NCBI RefSeq assembly: GCF_012163135.1 | Contig: NZ_JAAVUP010000001.1 | Location: 124,001-188,000 of the forward strand | Source: Neoroseomonas oryzicola | GTDB taxonomy: Bacteria > Pseudomonadota > Alphaproteobacteria > Acetobacterales > Acetobacteraceae | Direction: 5' to 3' | Length of the DNA stretch: 64,000 bases | Part shown: in pieces, positions 25,461-35,848 of the stretch | How positions within the stretch are numbered: the first letter of the stretch is position 1 | Layout: the number at the start of each line of letters is the position of its first letter | Made by a program: the position numbers and the translations under genes | Notes under the pieces: model-generated | What the model saw: the letters and a program-made list of their open reading frames with translations, nothing else | Database searches by the model: none | What the model was told of the DNA's origin: nothing

Positions 25461-25561
25461 CTGGTCGTCCGGCAAGAAGCGGGACGCATGGGGGCCGAGC
25501 ACCCCCGCCCGCGTCAAGACCGACGCGGCGGCGGCAGGGTTCACATTCCTGGAGGAAAGGA

Positions 25562-25637
25562 TGGCTCCCCGAGTAGGACTCGAACCTACGACCTAGGGAT
25601 TAACAGTCCCGCGCTCTACCAACTGAGCTATCGGGGA
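25562..25637 (-). tRNA. tRNA-Asn (GTT)
   Basis: 76 bases including an encoded CCA. The cloverleaf is clear: acceptor TCCCCGA / TCGGGGA, D arm GCTC-AGTTGGTA-GAGC, anticodon loop CTGTTAA with anticodon GTT, T loop GTTCGAG-type sequence, discriminator G. Its own promoter is described separately. Confidence 0.95.
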
Positions 25638-25653
25638 ACGGAGCCGGGCGCCG

Positions 25654-25682
25654 CATATAGTCGGGGGCGACACCCATGTAAA
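25654..25682 (-). promoter_or_regulatory. Putative tRNA-Asn promoter
   Basis: On the minus strand TTTACA (25682-25677), a 17-base spacer and TATATG (25659-25654) precede the tRNA by 16 bases. The hexamers and spacing fit a sigma-70-type promoter. Confidence 0.55.
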
Positions 25683-25697
25683 CCCACCCGCGCGATC

Positions 25698-25768
25698 AGG
25701 TCCGGAGCGGAATCGAACCGCTGTAGAGGGTTTTGCAGACCCTTGCCTGACCACTCGGCCACCGGACC
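25698..25768 (-). tRNA. tRNA-Cys (GCA)
   Basis: 71 bases without the CCA tail, which is not encoded. Acceptor GGTCCGG / CCGGACC, anticodon loop CTGCAAA with anticodon GCA, T arm GCGG-TTCGATT-CCGC, discriminator T. It lies 60 bases upstream of tRNA-Asn on the same strand. Confidence 0.95.
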
Positions 25769-25780
25769 GCGCGGGCGCCC

Positions 25781-25809
25781 CATATCGACTGCGCGACCGT
25801 CGCGGTCAA
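25781..25809 (-). promoter_or_regulatory. Putative tRNA-Cys promoter
   Basis: On the minus strand TTGACC (25809-25804), a 17-base spacer and GATATG (25786-25781) place the start of transcription about 6 bases before the tRNA. So the two tRNAs seem to have separate promoters. Confidence 0.5.
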
Positions 25810-25878
25810 GCGCCCGCTTGGCGCCCCGGCGCCGGGCGACCTATAACCCGCCCCGACCCTGTCACGAGGCCGATCACG

Positions 25879-26535
25879 ATGGATTTCGCCGAGGCGCGCC
25901 GCTTCATGGTGGATGGGCAGCTCCGCCCCAACCGCGTGGAGGATCCGCGCATCGTCGCGGCGCTGCGCGACCTGCCGCGCGAGCGCTTCGTGCCGCCGGC
26001 GCTCGCCGCGCGTGCCTACGCCGATGCGGACGTGCCGCTGCCGGGCGGGCGCGCGATGCTGAAGCCGCTGGTGCTTGCGCGCCTCGTGCAGCTCGCCGCG
26101 CTGAAGCGCGGGGAACGCGCGCTGGTGCTCGCCGCCGGCACGGGCTTCGGCGCCGCGCTGATGGCCGCGATCGGCGGGACGGTCACCGCGGTCGAATCCG
26201 ACCCGGCGCTGCTGGCCATCGCGCGCGCCGCGCTGCCGGCGGCCACGCCGGCGGGCAGCGTCACGATCGTGCAGGCCGATCCCGCGCAGGGCCACGCGGC
26301 CGGCGCGCCCTGGGACGTCATCCTCATCGAGGGCGGCGTCGGCGAGGTGCCCGCGGCGATCGAGGAGCAGCTCGCCGAGGGCGGGCGCCTGGTTGCTGTC
26401 GGGCTGGCCGGTGGCCCGCCGGGCCGTGCGCTGCTGGCGCGCCGCGCGGGCGGCACCACGACGACGACGGCCGCCTTCGACGCCCATGCCCCGGCGCTGC
26501 CGGGCTTCGCCGCGGCGCCGGCCTTCGCCTTCTGA
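25879..26535 (+). CDS. pcm: Protein-L-isoaspartate O-methyltransferase-like protein
   Basis: 218 residues. The start MDFAEARRFMVDGQLRPNRVEDPRIVAALRDLPRE and RFVPP are typical of the alphaproteobacterial Pcm-like family found before tolC. The SAM-binding motif is RALVLAAGTGFGAAL (about residue 82) and the second LIEGGVGEVPAAIEEQLAEGGRLV. It would repair isoaspartyl residues, but the loop VGxGSGY of classical Pcm is changed to AAGTGFG, so substrate use is less certain. It is 149 bases before tolC. Confidence 0.8.
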   Translation: MDFAEARRFMVDGQLRPNRVEDPRIVAALRDLPRERFVPPALAARAYADADVPLPGGRAMLKPLVLARLVQLAALKRGERALVLAAGTGFGAALMAAIGGTVTAVESDPALLAIARAALPAATPAGSVTIVQADPAQGHAAGAPWDVILIEGGVGEVPAAIEEQLAEGGRLVAVGLAGGPPGRALLARRAGGTTTTTAAFDAHAPALPGFAAAPAFAF

Positions 26536-26542
26536 ACCCGGT

Positions 26543-26577
26543 CCCGCACATCGACACACTTCGTTGTCGGGTGCGGG
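26543..26577. terminator. Hairpin after pcm
   Basis: Outer arms CCCGCAC (26543-26549) and GTGCGGG (26571-26577), and inner arms CGACA and TGTCG, make an interrupted stem just after the pcm stop. No T-run follows. It may attenuate transcription toward tolC. Confidence 0.4.
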
Positions 26578-26684
26578 CTGGCGCCAACGTGTTGCGCTGC
26601 GTTAAGGTTTTCCCCTGACACTGGGGCAGTCCGTGCCTGTTTCGGCGGACGGCCGGCCGGAAGATCTGGGGATCGGCGACTGAC

Positions 26685-28199
26685 ATGATGAGTCTGCGCG
26701 GGACGATGCTGCTTTCTGTTGCCCTGGCGGCGCTTGCGCCCGCCAGCGGCAGGACGCAGTCGTTGCAGGAGGCGCTGGCCGCCGCCTATGCGAACAACCC
26801 GACGCTGCTCGCTGCGCGCGCGCAGCAGCGGGCGGTGGACGAGAACGTGCCGCAGGCGCTGTCCGGCTGGCGGCCGACGGTCGTGCTCTCGGGCGCGGGC
26901 GGCTACACCAACTCGACCAACCGGCTGCAGACCACCGTGCCGGCGGCGCGGGATTCCGCGGGCAACCTGCTGAACCCGACGACGGTCGGCGAACCCTTCT
27001 CGCTCTACACCGACATCCCGCGCAACACCGCGACGATGCAGGCGACGGTCACGCAGCCGATCTATCGCGGCGGACGCACGACCTCCTCGACCCGCCGGGC
27101 GGAGAACCAGGTCTACGCCCAGCGCGCGCGCCTGCTCGCGACCGAGCAGGGCGTGCTGCTCGATTCCGTCGCCGCCTATGTCGCGGTGATCCGTGACGGG
27201 GAGGTGGTGCGCCTCAACGCCAACAACGTCGAAGTGCTGATGCGACAGTTGCAGGCGACGAATGAGCGCTTCCGCGTCGGCGAGATCACCCGCACCGACG
27301 TCGCCCAGGCGGAATCCCGCCTCGCCGGCGCGCGCGCCAACCTCCAGCAGTCCGAGGGCAACCTGCAGTCCTCCCGCGCGGTGTTCCAGCGCCTGATCGG
27401 CGTCGAGCCCACGCGCGTGCAGGCGCCCCCGCCCGTCATCCCGCCGGTCCGCTCGGTCGAGGAAGCGGTGCGGCTCGCCACCGACAACAACCCGACCGTC
27501 GTCGCCGCCACCTTTGACGAGGCCGCGGCGCGCGACTTCATCGACGTGCAGTTCTCCGCCCTGATGCCGCAGGTCAGCGTCAACGCCTCGGCCTTCCGCA
27601 TCGACAACACCAACACGCGCGGGTCGCGCCAGACCGGCACGCAGGTAACGGCGAACCTCTCGGTGCCGCTCTACCAGGGCGGCGCCGAGCATTCCGCGGT
27701 CCGCCAGGCGCGCCAGACGGCGCAGCAGGCCCGGCAGGCGGTGGCGGATGCCAAGCGCCTCGCGGCGCAGCAGGCGACGCAGGCCTGGGAATCGCTCCGC
27801 ACGGCGCGCGCCCAGGTCGAAAGCGTGCGCGCCCAGATCCGCGCCCAGGAAATCGCCCTCGACGGCGTGCAGCGCGAGGCGATCGTCGGCAGCCGCACCA
27901 CCCTCGACGTGCTGAACGCCGAGCAGGAGCTGCTCAACGCCCGCGTCAGCCTGGTGCAGGCGCTCGCGACGCTGATCAACGCCTCCTACGCGCTGACCGC
28001 GACGGTGGGTCGGCTCACCGCGCGCGACCTCAGCCTGCCGGTCGATGTCTATGACCCGCGCACCTACTACAATGCCGTGCGCGACCGCTGGTTCGGCACC
28101 GGGGATTTCTCGGACGTCCCGAACCAGCCGCAGGGGGCGGTGCAGGTGCAGTCCCTCACGCCGGTCGTCCAGCCCGCCGCCGGACCTCGCAGCCCATGA
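26685..28199 (+). CDS. tolC: TolC-family outer-membrane efflux channel
   Basis: 504 residues with a signal peptide (first ~25 residues, hydrophobic LLSVALAALAPASG). It has two homologous halves of helical hairpins with coiled coils; SLQEALAAAYANNPTLLAARAQQRAVDE is the first repeat, and EEAVRLATDNNPTVVAATFDEAAARDFI the second. QREAIVGSRTTLDVLNAEQELLNARVSLVQA is the typical closing helix. TolC forms a trimeric outer-membrane channel used by RND, ABC and MFS pumps and type I secretion, so it may serve the RND pair at 4030-8293. It overlaps popZ by four bases. Confidence 0.93.
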   Translation: MMSLRGTMLLSVALAALAPASGRTQSLQEALAAAYANNPTLLAARAQQRAVDENVPQALSGWRPTVVLSGAGGYTNSTNRLQTTVPAARDSAGNLLNPTTVGEPFSLYTDIPRNTATMQATVTQPIYRGGRTTSSTRRAENQVYAQRARLLATEQGVLLDSVAAYVAVIRDGEVVRLNANNVEVLMRQLQATNERFRVGEITRTDVAQAESRLAGARANLQQSEGNLQSSRAVFQRLIGVEPTRVQAPPPVIPPVRSVEEAVRLATDNNPTVVAATFDEAAARDFIDVQFSALMPQVSVNASAFRIDNTNTRGSRQTGTQVTANLSVPLYQGGAEHSAVRQARQTAQQARQAVADAKRLAAQQATQAWESLRTARAQVESVRAQIRAQEIALDGVQREAIVGSRTTLDVLNAEQELLNARVSLVQALATLINASYALTATVGRLTARDLSLPVDVYDPRTYYNAVRDRWFGTGDFSDVPNQPQGAVQVQSLTPVVQPAAGPRSP

Positions 28200-28732
28200 G
28201 CCAGCCGCCGACCACCCCGCCCCCCGGGGGCGTGACCGCCGACCAGTCGATGGAGGACATCCTCGCCTCCATCCGGCGCATCCTGAACGAGGACGAGGCC
28301 GCCCCTGGCGCCGCGGCCGCCCAGCCCGCGGCGCCATCGGCCCCTGCCGCGCCGGCCCCGCAGGCCGAGGCCGCCCCCCTCATCCTCACGGAGGAGATGA
28401 TGGTCTCCCCGCCTGTCCCGGCGCCCGAGGCGCTGACCCCAGTGCCCCCGTCGCCGGAACCCATGCCCGTCCCGGCCCCCGTGCCGTCGGCGGACGCGCT
28501 GCTGGCGCCGGCGGTGGCCGCCGCCGCGGCAGCCTCGGTGGGGCGGCTGCTTCAGGCGGTCTCGGCCGACCGCACCGCCACGGTGACCCGCGGCGGACCG
28601 TCCATCGAGGATGTGGTGCGGGAGGAACTCCGCCCGCTGCTGAAGGACTGGCTGGACCAGCACCTGCCCGGGATGGTCGAGCGGCTGGTCCGCGCCGAGA
28701 TCGAACGCGTGGTCGGGCGCGCCCTGAGCTGA
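28196..28732 (+). CDS. popZ: PopZ-like polar organising protein (DUF2497)
   Basis: 178 residues. It shows the three-part PopZ plan: a short N-terminal motif SMEDILASIRRILNEDE (residues 18-34) that contacts partner proteins, a long acidic proline/alanine-rich linker (35-110), and a C-terminal oligomerisation helix set SIEDVVREELRPLLKDWLDQHLPGMVERLVRAEIERVVG. In Caulobacter PopZ assembles at the cell pole, anchors the chromosome origin through ParB and recruits cell-cycle factors. Start overlaps tolC. Placement between tolC and valS is common in related alphaproteobacteria. Confidence 0.88.
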   Translation: MSQPPTTPPPGGVTADQSMEDILASIRRILNEDEAAPGAAAAQPAAPSAPAAPAPQAEAAPLILTEEMMVSPPVPAPEALTPVPPSPEPMPVPAPVPSADALLAPAVAAAAAASVGRLLQAVSADRTATVTRGGPSIEDVVREELRPLLKDWLDQHLPGMVERLVRAEIERVVGRALS

Positions 28733-28739
28733 CGCGCCC

Positions 28740-28760
28740 CGCCCGGGCTCAGTCCGGGCG
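28740..28760. terminator. Hairpin between popZ and the convergent receptor gene
   Basis: CGCCCGG (28740-28746) and CCGGGCG (28754-28760) with a 7-base loop lie between the stops of the convergent genes, overlapping the stop of the receptor gene. Confidence 0.4.
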
Positions 28761-29717
28761 GATGTTGTTGTCGCGCACCACCCGGCCCCAGACCGTCATC
28801 TGCGTATCGAGGAAGGTGGCGAAGGCCTCCGGGCTCGATCCGACGACGTCCACGCCGAGCGGGCCGTTGAGCCGGGCGCTGACCTCCGGCACCGCCAGCG
28901 CCTTGGCGAGCGCGGCATGGACGCGGCGGACGATCGGCTCGGGCACGCCGGCGCGGCCGATGAAACCCCACCAGGCCAGCGCATCGATCCCCGGCACCCC
29001 GGATTCCGAGACCGTCGGCAGGTCGGGGAAGTGCGGGGAACGCTGCCCGCCGGTCTGGGCGAGCGGCCGCAGGGTCGCACCCACCTGGCCGCCAAGCCCG
29101 GCATTGGTCGCCATCGGCATGTCGAGCTCGCCGGCGGCAGCGGCCGCGCTCATCGGCCCGCCGCCGCGATAGGGCACGTGCACGACCTTGAAGCCGCCCG
29201 CCGCCTGCATCAGCGACATGGTCAGGTGCGCCAGCGACCCGTTGCCGATCGACCCGTAGGTCAGGGTGTCCGGCCGCGCCTTGGCGGCCGCGATCACCTC
29301 CGGCAGCGACCGCCAGGGGCGCGAATTGTGGGTGGTGATGAGCATGGGCGAGGTGCCGAGCAGCATCACCGTCGAGAGGTCCCGCTTCGTGTCGAAGCCG
29401 AGATTCGGGATCAGCGCCGGGTTCACCGCATGGGTGTCGAAGACCATCGCCCAGGTCTGGCCGTCGGCCGGGGAGCGCGCCAGTGCCGCCGTACCGATGG
29501 CGCCCGACGCACCCGGCCGGTTCTCGATCACCACCGGGACGCCCAGCTCGGCCGAGAGCGTCGGCTGGAGCAGGCGGGAAATCGTGTCCACCGACCCGCC
29601 GGGCGGGAAGGGGGCGATCAGCTTGATCGGCCCGTTCGGCCAGGGGGCCTGGGCCAGGGCCGGGCGGGCGAGGGTGGCGGCGGCGAGGCCGAACAGGCAG
29701 CGTCGGCTGGCGATCAT
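28749..29717 (-). CDS. Tripartite tricarboxylate transporter substrate-binding protein (Bug/TctC family)
   Basis: 322 residues from the ATG at 29717, with a signal peptide (MIASRRCLFGLAAATLARPALAQ, cleaved near residue 23). It then has the Bug signature WPNGPIKLIAPFPPGGSVDTISRLL, RPGASGAIGTAALARSPADG and VPYRGGGPMSAAAAAGELD. Bug receptors bind carboxylated small molecules in the periplasm and are massively expanded in some Burkholderiales and in Acetobacteraceae. No tctA/tctB permease is nearby, so it is one of the orphan type. A divergent valS start is 108 bases away. Confidence 0.93.
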   Translation of the reverse strand: MIASRRCLFGLAAATLARPALAQAPWPNGPIKLIAPFPPGGSVDTISRLLQPTLSAELGVPVVIENRPGASGAIGTAALARSPADGQTWAMVFDTHAVNPALIPNLGFDTKRDLSTVMLLGTSPMLITTHNSRPWRSLPEVIAAAKARPDTLTYGSIGNGSLAHLTMSLMQAAGGFKVVHVPYRGGGPMSAAAAAGELDMPMATNAGLGGQVGATLRPLAQTGGQRSPHFPDLPTVSESGVPGIDALAWWGFIGRAGVPEPIVRRVHAALAKALAVPEVSARLNGPLGVDVVGSSPEAFATFLDTQMTVWGRVVRDNNIRPD

Positions 29718-29825
29718 GGTCGTTCCCCGGGATGGACGAGCCCGCTTAGCCCAGGCGCGCGCGGCCCGTCCAATCCCTGCGCGTCGCCCTTGACGCGGGG
29801 GCGGCGGCGGGGAAGGGATGCGCCC

Positions 29826-32525
29826 ATGCTCGACAAGTCCTTCGACCCCGCCGCGATCGAACAGCGCCTCTATGAGGGCTGGGAGAGCGCGGGCGCCTTC
29901 TCGGCCAACCCGGCCTCTCCGGCGAAGCCCTTCACCATCATGATCCCGCCGCCGAACGTGACGGGGTCGCTGCATATCGGGCACGCGCTCGACAACACAC
30001 TGCAGGACGTCCTGATCCGCTGGCGGCGCATGCAGGGGCGCGATGCGCTGTGGCAGCCGGGCACGGACCATGCCGGCATCGCGACGCAGATGGTGGTCGA
30101 GCGGCTGCTGGCCCAGCAGGGCAATGCCGACCGGCGCTCGATGGGCCGCGAGGCCTTCGTGAAGCGCGTCTGGGAATGGAAGGCCGAAAGCGGCGGGACG
30201 ATCACCCGGCAGCTGCGGCGCCTCGGCGCGTCGCTCGACTGGCCGCGCGAACGCTTCACCATGGACGAAGGCCTGTCCGAGGCGGTGCGCGAGGTCTTCG
30301 TGCGCCTTTACCGCGAAGGCCTGCTCTACCGCGACAAGCGCCTGGTGAACTGGGACCCGAAGTTCCTCACGGCGATCTCGGACCTCGAGGTCGAGAGCAA
30401 GGAGGTGAAGGGGCATCTGTGGCACCTCCGCTACCCGGTGGAGGGCGAACCGGGCCGCTTCCTCGTGGTCGCGACGACGCGACCCGAGACGATGCTGGGC
30501 GATACGGCGGTGGCCGTGCACCCCGAGGATGACCGCTTCCGCGACCTGGTCGGCAAGCGCGTGATCCTGCCGCTGACCGGCCGCGCCATCCCGGTGGTGG
30601 CGGACGAGTATTCCGACCCGGAGAAGGGCTCGGGCGCGGTGAAGATCACCCCGGCGCACGACTTCAATGACTTCGAAGTCGGCAAGCGCCATGCGCTCGC
30701 CTCGCCCTCCGTGCTCGATGCGGAAGGCAAGGTGATGCTGGACGAGATCGCGGCCTCGCTCGCCGCGGTCGATGGCGTGTCGGACCTCGACTTCGTCCGC
30801 GGCCTCGGCGGCCAGGACCGCTTCGCGGCGCGCAAGGCGATCGTCGCGCGGCTCGAGGAGATGGAGCTCGTCGAGAAGATCGAGCCGCACACCCATGCCG
30901 TGCCGCATGGCGACCGGTCGGGCGTGCCGATCGAACCGCGCCTGACCATGCAGTGGTACGTCGACGCCAAGACGCTGGCCCAGCCCGCGATCAAGGCGGT
31001 CGAGACCGGCCAGACCGTGTTCACGCCCAAGCAGTGGGAGAACACCTTCTTCGCCTGGATGCGCGACATCCAGCCCTGGTGCGTGTCCCGCCAGCTCTGG
31101 TGGGGCCACCAGATCCCGGCCTGGTATGCGCCGGACGGCGAGGTCTTCGTCGCCCATACCGAGGACGAGGCCCGCGGCCTGGCGCGGGCGAAGTTCGGCC
31201 GCGACGTCGAGCTGACGCGCGACGAGGACGTGCTCGACACCTGGTTCAGCTCCGCGCTGTGGCCGTTCAGTACCATCGGCTGGCCGCAGAAGACGCCGGA
31301 ACTGGCGAAGTACTACCCCGGCGACGTGCTGGTGACGGGCTTCGACATCATCTTCTTCTGGGTCGCCCGGATGATGATGATGGGCATCCACTTCATGGGC
31401 GAGACGCCCTTCAAGACGGTCTGCATCCACGGCCTGGTGCGCGACGAGAAGGGGCAGAAGATGTCCAAGTCGCGCGGCAACGTCATGGACCCGCTGGAAC
31501 TGATCGACGCCTATGGCGCCGATCCGGTGCGCTTCACGCTCTGCGCACTGGCCGGGCCGGGGCGCGACATCAAGCTCGCGAAGCAGCGCATCGAGGGCTA
31601 CCGTGCCTTCGCCACGAAGATCTGGAACGCGTCGCGCTTCTGCGAGATGAACGGCATCGCGCCGCGCACGGACTTCGATCCGGCGTCGGCGAAGCTGCCC
31701 CTGTCGCGCTGGATCCTGGACGCGGCGAACAACGCCGTGGCCGAGGCGAACGCCGCGCTCGAGGCCTTCCGCTTCGACGACTATGCCGGCGCCTGCTACC
31801 GCTTCACCTGGAACACCTTCTGCGACTGGTTCCTGGAATTCGCCAAGCCCGTGCTGAATGGCCCGGATGGGGCGGACAAGGACGAGGTGAAGGGTGCGGC
31901 CCAGCACGTGCTCGGCACCATCCTTCGGATGCTGCATCCGGTGATGCCGTTCCTGACCGAGGAGCTGTGGCACCGCATGGGCTATGGCGCGGAAGGAAGC
32001 CTGATCCGCGCGGCCTGGCCGGAAGCCGTGTCCGTCGACGGTGCGGCCGATGCGCGCGCCGAGCTCGACTGGGTGGTGCGCGTGGTCTCCGAGGTCCGCA
32101 CGGTGCGCTCGGAGATGAACGTCGCGCCGTCCATCACCGTGCCGCTGCTGCTCGCCGGTGCCTCGGGTGAATCGCTGGCCCGCGCCAAGCGGTGGGAGGA
32201 CGCGATCCGCCGCCTTGGCCGCGCGACCGAGATCCGCGCGCTCGAAGGCGAGGCCCCCAAGGGTGCCGTGCAGGCCGTCGTCGGCGAAGCCACCATCATG
32301 CTGCCGCTGGCCGACGTCATCGACCTTGGCGCCGAGCGTGCGCGCCTCGCCAAGGAACGCGCCCGCATCGAGGGCGAGGCGCAGAAGATCGAAGCGAAGC
32401 TCGGCAACGAGACCTTCGTCTCCCGCGCGCCCGAGGAAGTGGTTGAGGAGAACCGCGAGCGCCTCGCCGCCGCGAAGGTCGAGATGGCGCGCCTCGATGC
32501 CGCCATGGCGCGGATCGCCGGCTGA
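29826..32525 (+). CDS. valS: Valyl-tRNA synthetase
   Basis: 899 residues from the ATG at 29826. It has the class I signatures [15 protein letters not shown] (HIGH at residues 50-53) and KMSKSRGN (545-549), an editing domain between, and a C-terminal coiled coil (about residues 825-895, rich in Ala, Glu, Arg and Lys). It charges tRNA-Val and edits threonine. The stop shares one base with the start of a tiny membrane ORF. This valS is a single essential copy candidate. Confidence 0.97.
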   Translation: MLDKSFDPAAIEQRLYEGWESAGAFSANPASPAKPFTIMIPPPNVTGSLHIGHALDNTLQDVLIRWRRMQGRDALWQPGTDHAGIATQMVVERLLAQQGNADRRSMGREAFVKRVWEWKAESGGTITRQLRRLGASLDWPRERFTMDEGLSEAVREVFVRLYREGLLYRDKRLVNWDPKFLTAISDLEVESKEVKGHLWHLRYPVEGEPGRFLVVATTRPETMLGDTAVAVHPEDDRFRDLVGKRVILPLTGRAIPVVADEYSDPEKGSGAVKITPAHDFNDFEVGKRHALASPSVLDAEGKVMLDEIAASLAAVDGVSDLDFVRGLGGQDRFAARKAIVARLEEMELVEKIEPHTHAVPHGDRSGVPIEPRLTMQWYVDAKTLAQPAIKAVETGQTVFTPKQWENTFFAWMRDIQPWCVSRQLWWGHQIPAWYAPDGEVFVAHTEDEARGLARAKFGRDVELTRDEDVLDTWFSSALWPFSTIGWPQKTPELAKYYPGDVLVTGFDIIFFWVARMMMMGIHFMGETPFKTVCIHGLVRDEKGQKMSKSRGNVMDPLELIDAYGADPVRFTLCALAGPGRDIKLAKQRIEGYRAFATKIWNASRFCEMNGIAPRTDFDPASAKLPLSRWILDAANNAVAEANAALEAFRFDDYAGACYRFTWNTFCDWFLEFAKPVLNGPDGADKDEVKGAAQHVLGTILRMLHPVMPFLTEELWHRMGYGAEGSLIRAAWPEAVSVDGAADARAELDWVVRVVSEVRTVRSEMNVAPSITVPLLLAGASGESLARAKRWEDAIRRLGRATEIRALEGEAPKGAVQAVVGEATIMLPLADVIDLGAERARLAKERARIEGEAQKIEAKLGNETFVSRAPEEVVEENRERLAAAKVEMARLDAAMARIAG

Positions 32526-32698
32526 TGTTCGACAGCGCCACGATCAACCTTTTCATCGCCATCACGATCTTCGTCGTGGTGACGGTGGCGGGGCGGGACC
32601 TGCTGGCTCGGTTCGGCATGTCCAAGGCGGTGGCGCAGGGCATCTCGGGGATGGTCGCGATCGGCGTGGCGGTGGGGTTCCTGCTCGCCATCGGGTAG
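32525..32698 (+). CDS. Small two-helix membrane protein, unknown
   Basis: 57 residues. It begins on the last base of the valS stop (TGATG), so it is translationally coupled. The sequence [30 protein letters not shown] and a second half [19 protein letters not shown] give two predicted transmembrane helices (about residues 7-24 and 38-56) joined by a short positively charged turn. I recognise no family. The tight coupling and even hydrophobic pattern argue for a real gene, but it is short. Confidence 0.55.
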   Translation: MFDSATINLFIAITIFVVVTVAGRDLLARFGMSKAVAQGISGMVAIGVAVGFLLAIG

Positions 32699-32721
32699 CG
32701 GGCGGCCCTCGCGCCGCCCAT

Positions 32722-33732
32722 ATGCCGACCATGATCCCGCTCTCGGTCCTCGACCTTTCGCCGATCCCGGACGGCAGCGACGCCGGCCATGCGCTGCGCA
32801 ATTCCCGCGACCTCGCCCGCCATGCGGATGCGCTCGGCTACCGGCGCTTCTGGATGGCGGAACACCACAACATGCCCGGCATCGCCAGCGCCGCGACGGC
32901 CGTCGCGCTGGCCCATGTCGCGGAAGGCACGCGGCGGATCCGCATCGGCGCCGGGGGCATCATGCTGCCCAACCACGCGCCGCTGATCATCGCCGAGCAG
33001 TTCGGCACGCTCGCCGCGCTGTATCCGGGGCGGATCGACCTCGGCCTCGGCCGGGCGCCGGGCACCGACCAGGTCGCGGCCCGCGCCCTGCGGCGGAACC
33101 TGGCGGGGGATGCCGATTCCTTCCCGCAGGACGTGCTGGAGCTGATGGAATACTTCCGCCCCGCCCATCCGGACCAGGCGCTGCGCGCCGTGCCGGGGGA
33201 GGGGCAGGCGGTCGAGGTCTGGATCCTCGGGTCCAGCACTTTCGGGGCGCAACTCGCCGCCTATCTCGGCCTGCCCTACGCCTTCGCCTCGCATTTCGCG
33301 CCGCAGATGATGATGGAGGCGATCCGGGTCTATCGCGAGACCTTCCGCCCGTCCGAGCGCCTGGCGAAGCCGCATGTCATGATCGGCGTGAACGTCTTCG
33401 CGGCACCGACCAAGGCGGAGGCGCGTTTCCTCTTCACCTCGCTCCAGCAGGCCTTCGTCAATCTCCGCACCGGACGCCCCGGCAAGCTGCCCGCACCCAT
33501 GGAAGGCTACGAGGCGCGGCTCGATCCCCGCGCGCGGATGATCCTGGACAATGCGCTGTCCTGCTCGGTGGTGGGCGCGCCCGAGACGGTCCGGCGCGGC
33601 ATCGCGGACCTCGTCGCCCGCACCGGCGCGGACGAACTGATGGTCACGGCGCAGATCCACGATCCGGCGGCGCGGCTGCGGTCCTTCGCGCTGCTCGCCG
33701 AAGCCCATGCGGCGCTGCCCGTGGAGGCTTGA
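32722..33732 (+). CDS. LLM-class flavin-dependent oxidoreductase (luciferase-like)
   Basis: 336 residues from the ATG at 32722 (in-frame ATG at 32731). It has the luciferase-like monooxygenase barrel: [84 protein letters not shown], and [24 protein letters not shown]. This is the YhbW-like subgroup, which uses reduced FMN and oxygen or F420-free hydride transfer. Substrate is unknown. Confidence 0.9.
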   Translation: MPTMIPLSVLDLSPIPDGSDAGHALRNSRDLARHADALGYRRFWMAEHHNMPGIASAATAVALAHVAEGTRRIRIGAGGIMLPNHAPLIIAEQFGTLAALYPGRIDLGLGRAPGTDQVAARALRRNLAGDADSFPQDVLELMEYFRPAHPDQALRAVPGEGQAVEVWILGSSTFGAQLAAYLGLPYAFASHFAPQMMMEAIRVYRETFRPSERLAKPHVMIGVNVFAAPTKAEARFLFTSLQQAFVNLRTGRPGKLPAPMEGYEARLDPRARMILDNALSCSVVGAPETVRRGIADLVARTGADELMVTAQIHDPAARLRSFALLAEAHAALPVEA

Positions 33733-33788
33733 CGGAGGACGGGCATCCGCGCCCGGATAGGCTCCAGACACGCCTGAGGAACCCGTCC

Positions 33789-35513
33789 ATGGCCACCACC
33801 CGTTGGGACAAGTCCCGCCTGCCCAGCCGCCACACCACCCAGGGGCCGGAGCGCGCGCCGCACCGCTCCTACCTCTATGCGATGGGCCTGACGCGGGAGG
33901 AGATCGACCAGCCGCTGGTCGGCGTCGCCTCCTGCTGGAACGAGGCCGCGCCCTGCAACATCGCGCTGTCCCGCCAGGCGCAGGCGGCCAAGAAGGGCGT
34001 GAAGGAAGGCGGCGCGACGCCGCGCGAATTCACCACCATCACGGTGACCGACGGCATCGCCATGGGCCACCAGTCGATGAAGTCCTCGCTGGCCTCCCGC
34101 GAGGCCATCGCCGATTCGATCGAACTGACCATGCGCGGGCATTGCTACGATGCACTGGTCGGCATCGCGGGCTGCGACAAATCGCTGCCGGGCGTCATGA
34201 TGGCCATGCTGCGGCTGAACGTGCCGTCGGTCTTCATGTATGGCGGCTCGATCATGCCCGGGAAGCACCACGGGCGGGACGTGACCGTGCTCGACATCTT
34301 CGAGGCGGTCGGCCAGCACGCCGCGGGCAACATGTCCAACGAGGAACTGGACGAGCTCGAGCGCCATGCCTGCCCCGGCGCCGGCGCCTGCGGCGGCCAG
34401 TTCACCGCCAATACCATGGCCTGCGTGTCCGAGATGATCGGCCTCGCGCTGCCGTTTTCCGCCGGCGCGCCGGCGCCTTTCGAGGAGCGCGACGCCTATG
34501 CCGTGGCCTCCGGCAAGGCGGTGGTGGAACTGATCCGCCGCAACCTCCGCCCGCGCGACATCGTCACCCTCGACGCCCTGCACAACGCGGCGGCGATCGT
34601 CGGCGCGACGGGCGGGTCGACCAACGCCGCGCTGCACCTCCCGGCCATGGCGCACGAGGCCGGCATCCGCTTCACCCTGCAGGACGTCGCGGAGATCATG
34701 CGCAAGACGCCGCACATCGCGGACCTCAAGCCCGGCGGGAAATACGTCGCCGCCGACGTGCACCGCATCGGCGGCGTGCCCGTGATCATCAAGGCGCTGC
34801 TCGACGGCGGCTATGTGAAGGGCGACTGCATGACGGTCACCGGGAAGACGCTCGCCGAGAACCATCGCGAGGTGATCATCCCGAAGGACCAGGACGTCGT
34901 TCACCCGACCACTAACCCGATCTCCCCGATCGGCGGGGTGGTCGCGCTGCACGGCAACCTCGCCCCGGACGGCGCGATCGTGAAGATCGCGGGGATGCAC
35001 AACCTGCGCTTCGAGGGCACCGCGCTGTGCTTCGACTGCGAGGAGGACGCGTTCGCCGCCGTCGAGGCGCGCGCCTACAAGCCCGGCGATGTCATCATCG
35101 TGCGCTACGAGGGTCCCAAGGGCGGCCCCGGCATGCGGGAGATGCTGTCCACCACCTCCGCCATCTACGGGCAGGGGATGGGCGACAAGGTCGCGCTCAT
35201 CACCGATGGCCGTTTCTCCGGCGCGACGCGCGGCTTCTGCATCGGCCATGTCGGGCCGGAGGCCGCGGTGGGCGGCCCCATCGCGCTGCTGCAGAACGGC
35301 GACAAGATCGTCATCGACGCCGAGCGCGGCACCATCGACATGATCGTGCCGGAGGAGGAGATCGCGCGACGCCATGCCGCCTGGAAGCCGCGCGGCCACG
35401 ACTACAACGCCGGCGCGCTGTGGAAGTATGCGCAGCTTGTCGGCCCGGCCTATCTCGGCGCCGTCACGAACCCCGGCGGCGCAGCCGAGACGCACTGCTA
35501 CGCCGACCAGTAG
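33789..35513 (+). CDS. ilvD: Dihydroxy-acid dehydratase
   Basis: 574 residues from the ATG at 33789. It dehydrates 2,3-dihydroxyisovalerate and 2,3-dihydroxy-3-methylvalerate in branched-chain amino acid synthesis. Signature cysteine motifs are [20 protein letters not shown] and [21 protein letters not shown], supplying the Fe-S ligands, and the C-terminal half has SDGRFSG-type sequence ([23 protein letters not shown]). It is monocistronic here. The acetolactate-synthase-like enzyme at 8357 would be upstream in the same pathway if it is a true acetolactate synthase. Confidence 0.96.
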   Translation: MATTRWDKSRLPSRHTTQGPERAPHRSYLYAMGLTREEIDQPLVGVASCWNEAAPCNIALSRQAQAAKKGVKEGGATPREFTTITVTDGIAMGHQSMKSSLASREAIADSIELTMRGHCYDALVGIAGCDKSLPGVMMAMLRLNVPSVFMYGGSIMPGKHHGRDVTVLDIFEAVGQHAAGNMSNEELDELERHACPGAGACGGQFTANTMACVSEMIGLALPFSAGAPAPFEERDAYAVASGKAVVELIRRNLRPRDIVTLDALHNAAAIVGATGGSTNAALHLPAMAHEAGIRFTLQDVAEIMRKTPHIADLKPGGKYVAADVHRIGGVPVIIKALLDGGYVKGDCMTVTGKTLAENHREVIIPKDQDVVHPTTNPISPIGGVVALHGNLAPDGAIVKIAGMHNLRFEGTALCFDCEEDAFAAVEARAYKPGDVIIVRYEGPKGGPGMREMLSTTSAIYGQGMGDKVALITDGRFSGATRGFCIGHVGPEAAVGGPIALLQNGDKIVIDAERGTIDMIVPEEEIARRHAAWKPRGHDYNAGALWKYAQLVGPAYLGAVTNPGGAAETHCYADQ

Positions 35514-35605
35514 CGTTACCCTTCGTATGCCATCGCCCTGCCATCGGCGGGGCGCAGAAACCTCCGATGCGGCGGTGCGTTGAACCGGCGCATTGGAGGA
35601 TGCGT

Positions 35606-35848
35606 ATGATGCTCCGCCGCCTTTCGCTGCCGTTGCTCGCCGGTGCCGGCCTCGCGGGATGCGTCGCCTATCCGCAGCCGGTGGCCTATGCGCCGGCCGC
35701 ACCCCCGCCACCCGCGCCCGTCTATGTTGCGCCGCCCCCGCCGCCGCCCGCGGCGGTCTATGTTGCGCCGCGGCCGCGGCGCGTCTGGGTGCCGCGGCGC
35801 TGCGACGCCTGGGGCCGGTGCTGGGGCGGCTACTGGCGCGTCCAATGA
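35606..35848 (+). CDS. Small proline-rich lipoprotein
   Basis: 80 residues from the ATG at 35606, five bases after GGAGGA; an ATG at 35600 would overlap that Shine-Dalgarno sequence. Signal peptide with lipobox LAGC near residue 18, then repeated Tyr-Val-Ala-Pro with runs of proline (APPPPAP, APPPPPP), and a tail of Arg/Trp and two Cys (RRCDAWGRCWGGYW). It is probably anchored in the outer membrane. It overlaps the next lipoprotein by four bases. Function unknown. Confidence 0.65.
   Translation: MMLRRLSLPLLAGAGLAGCVAYPQPVAYAPAAPPPPAPVYVAPPPPPPAAVYVAPRPRRVWVPRRCDAWGRCWGGYWRVQ

Noticed and set aside
28749-31973. A very long minus frame over valS
   Set aside because: Only the part to 29717 is the receptor; the upstream extension is antisense to valS and lacks protein-like patterns.
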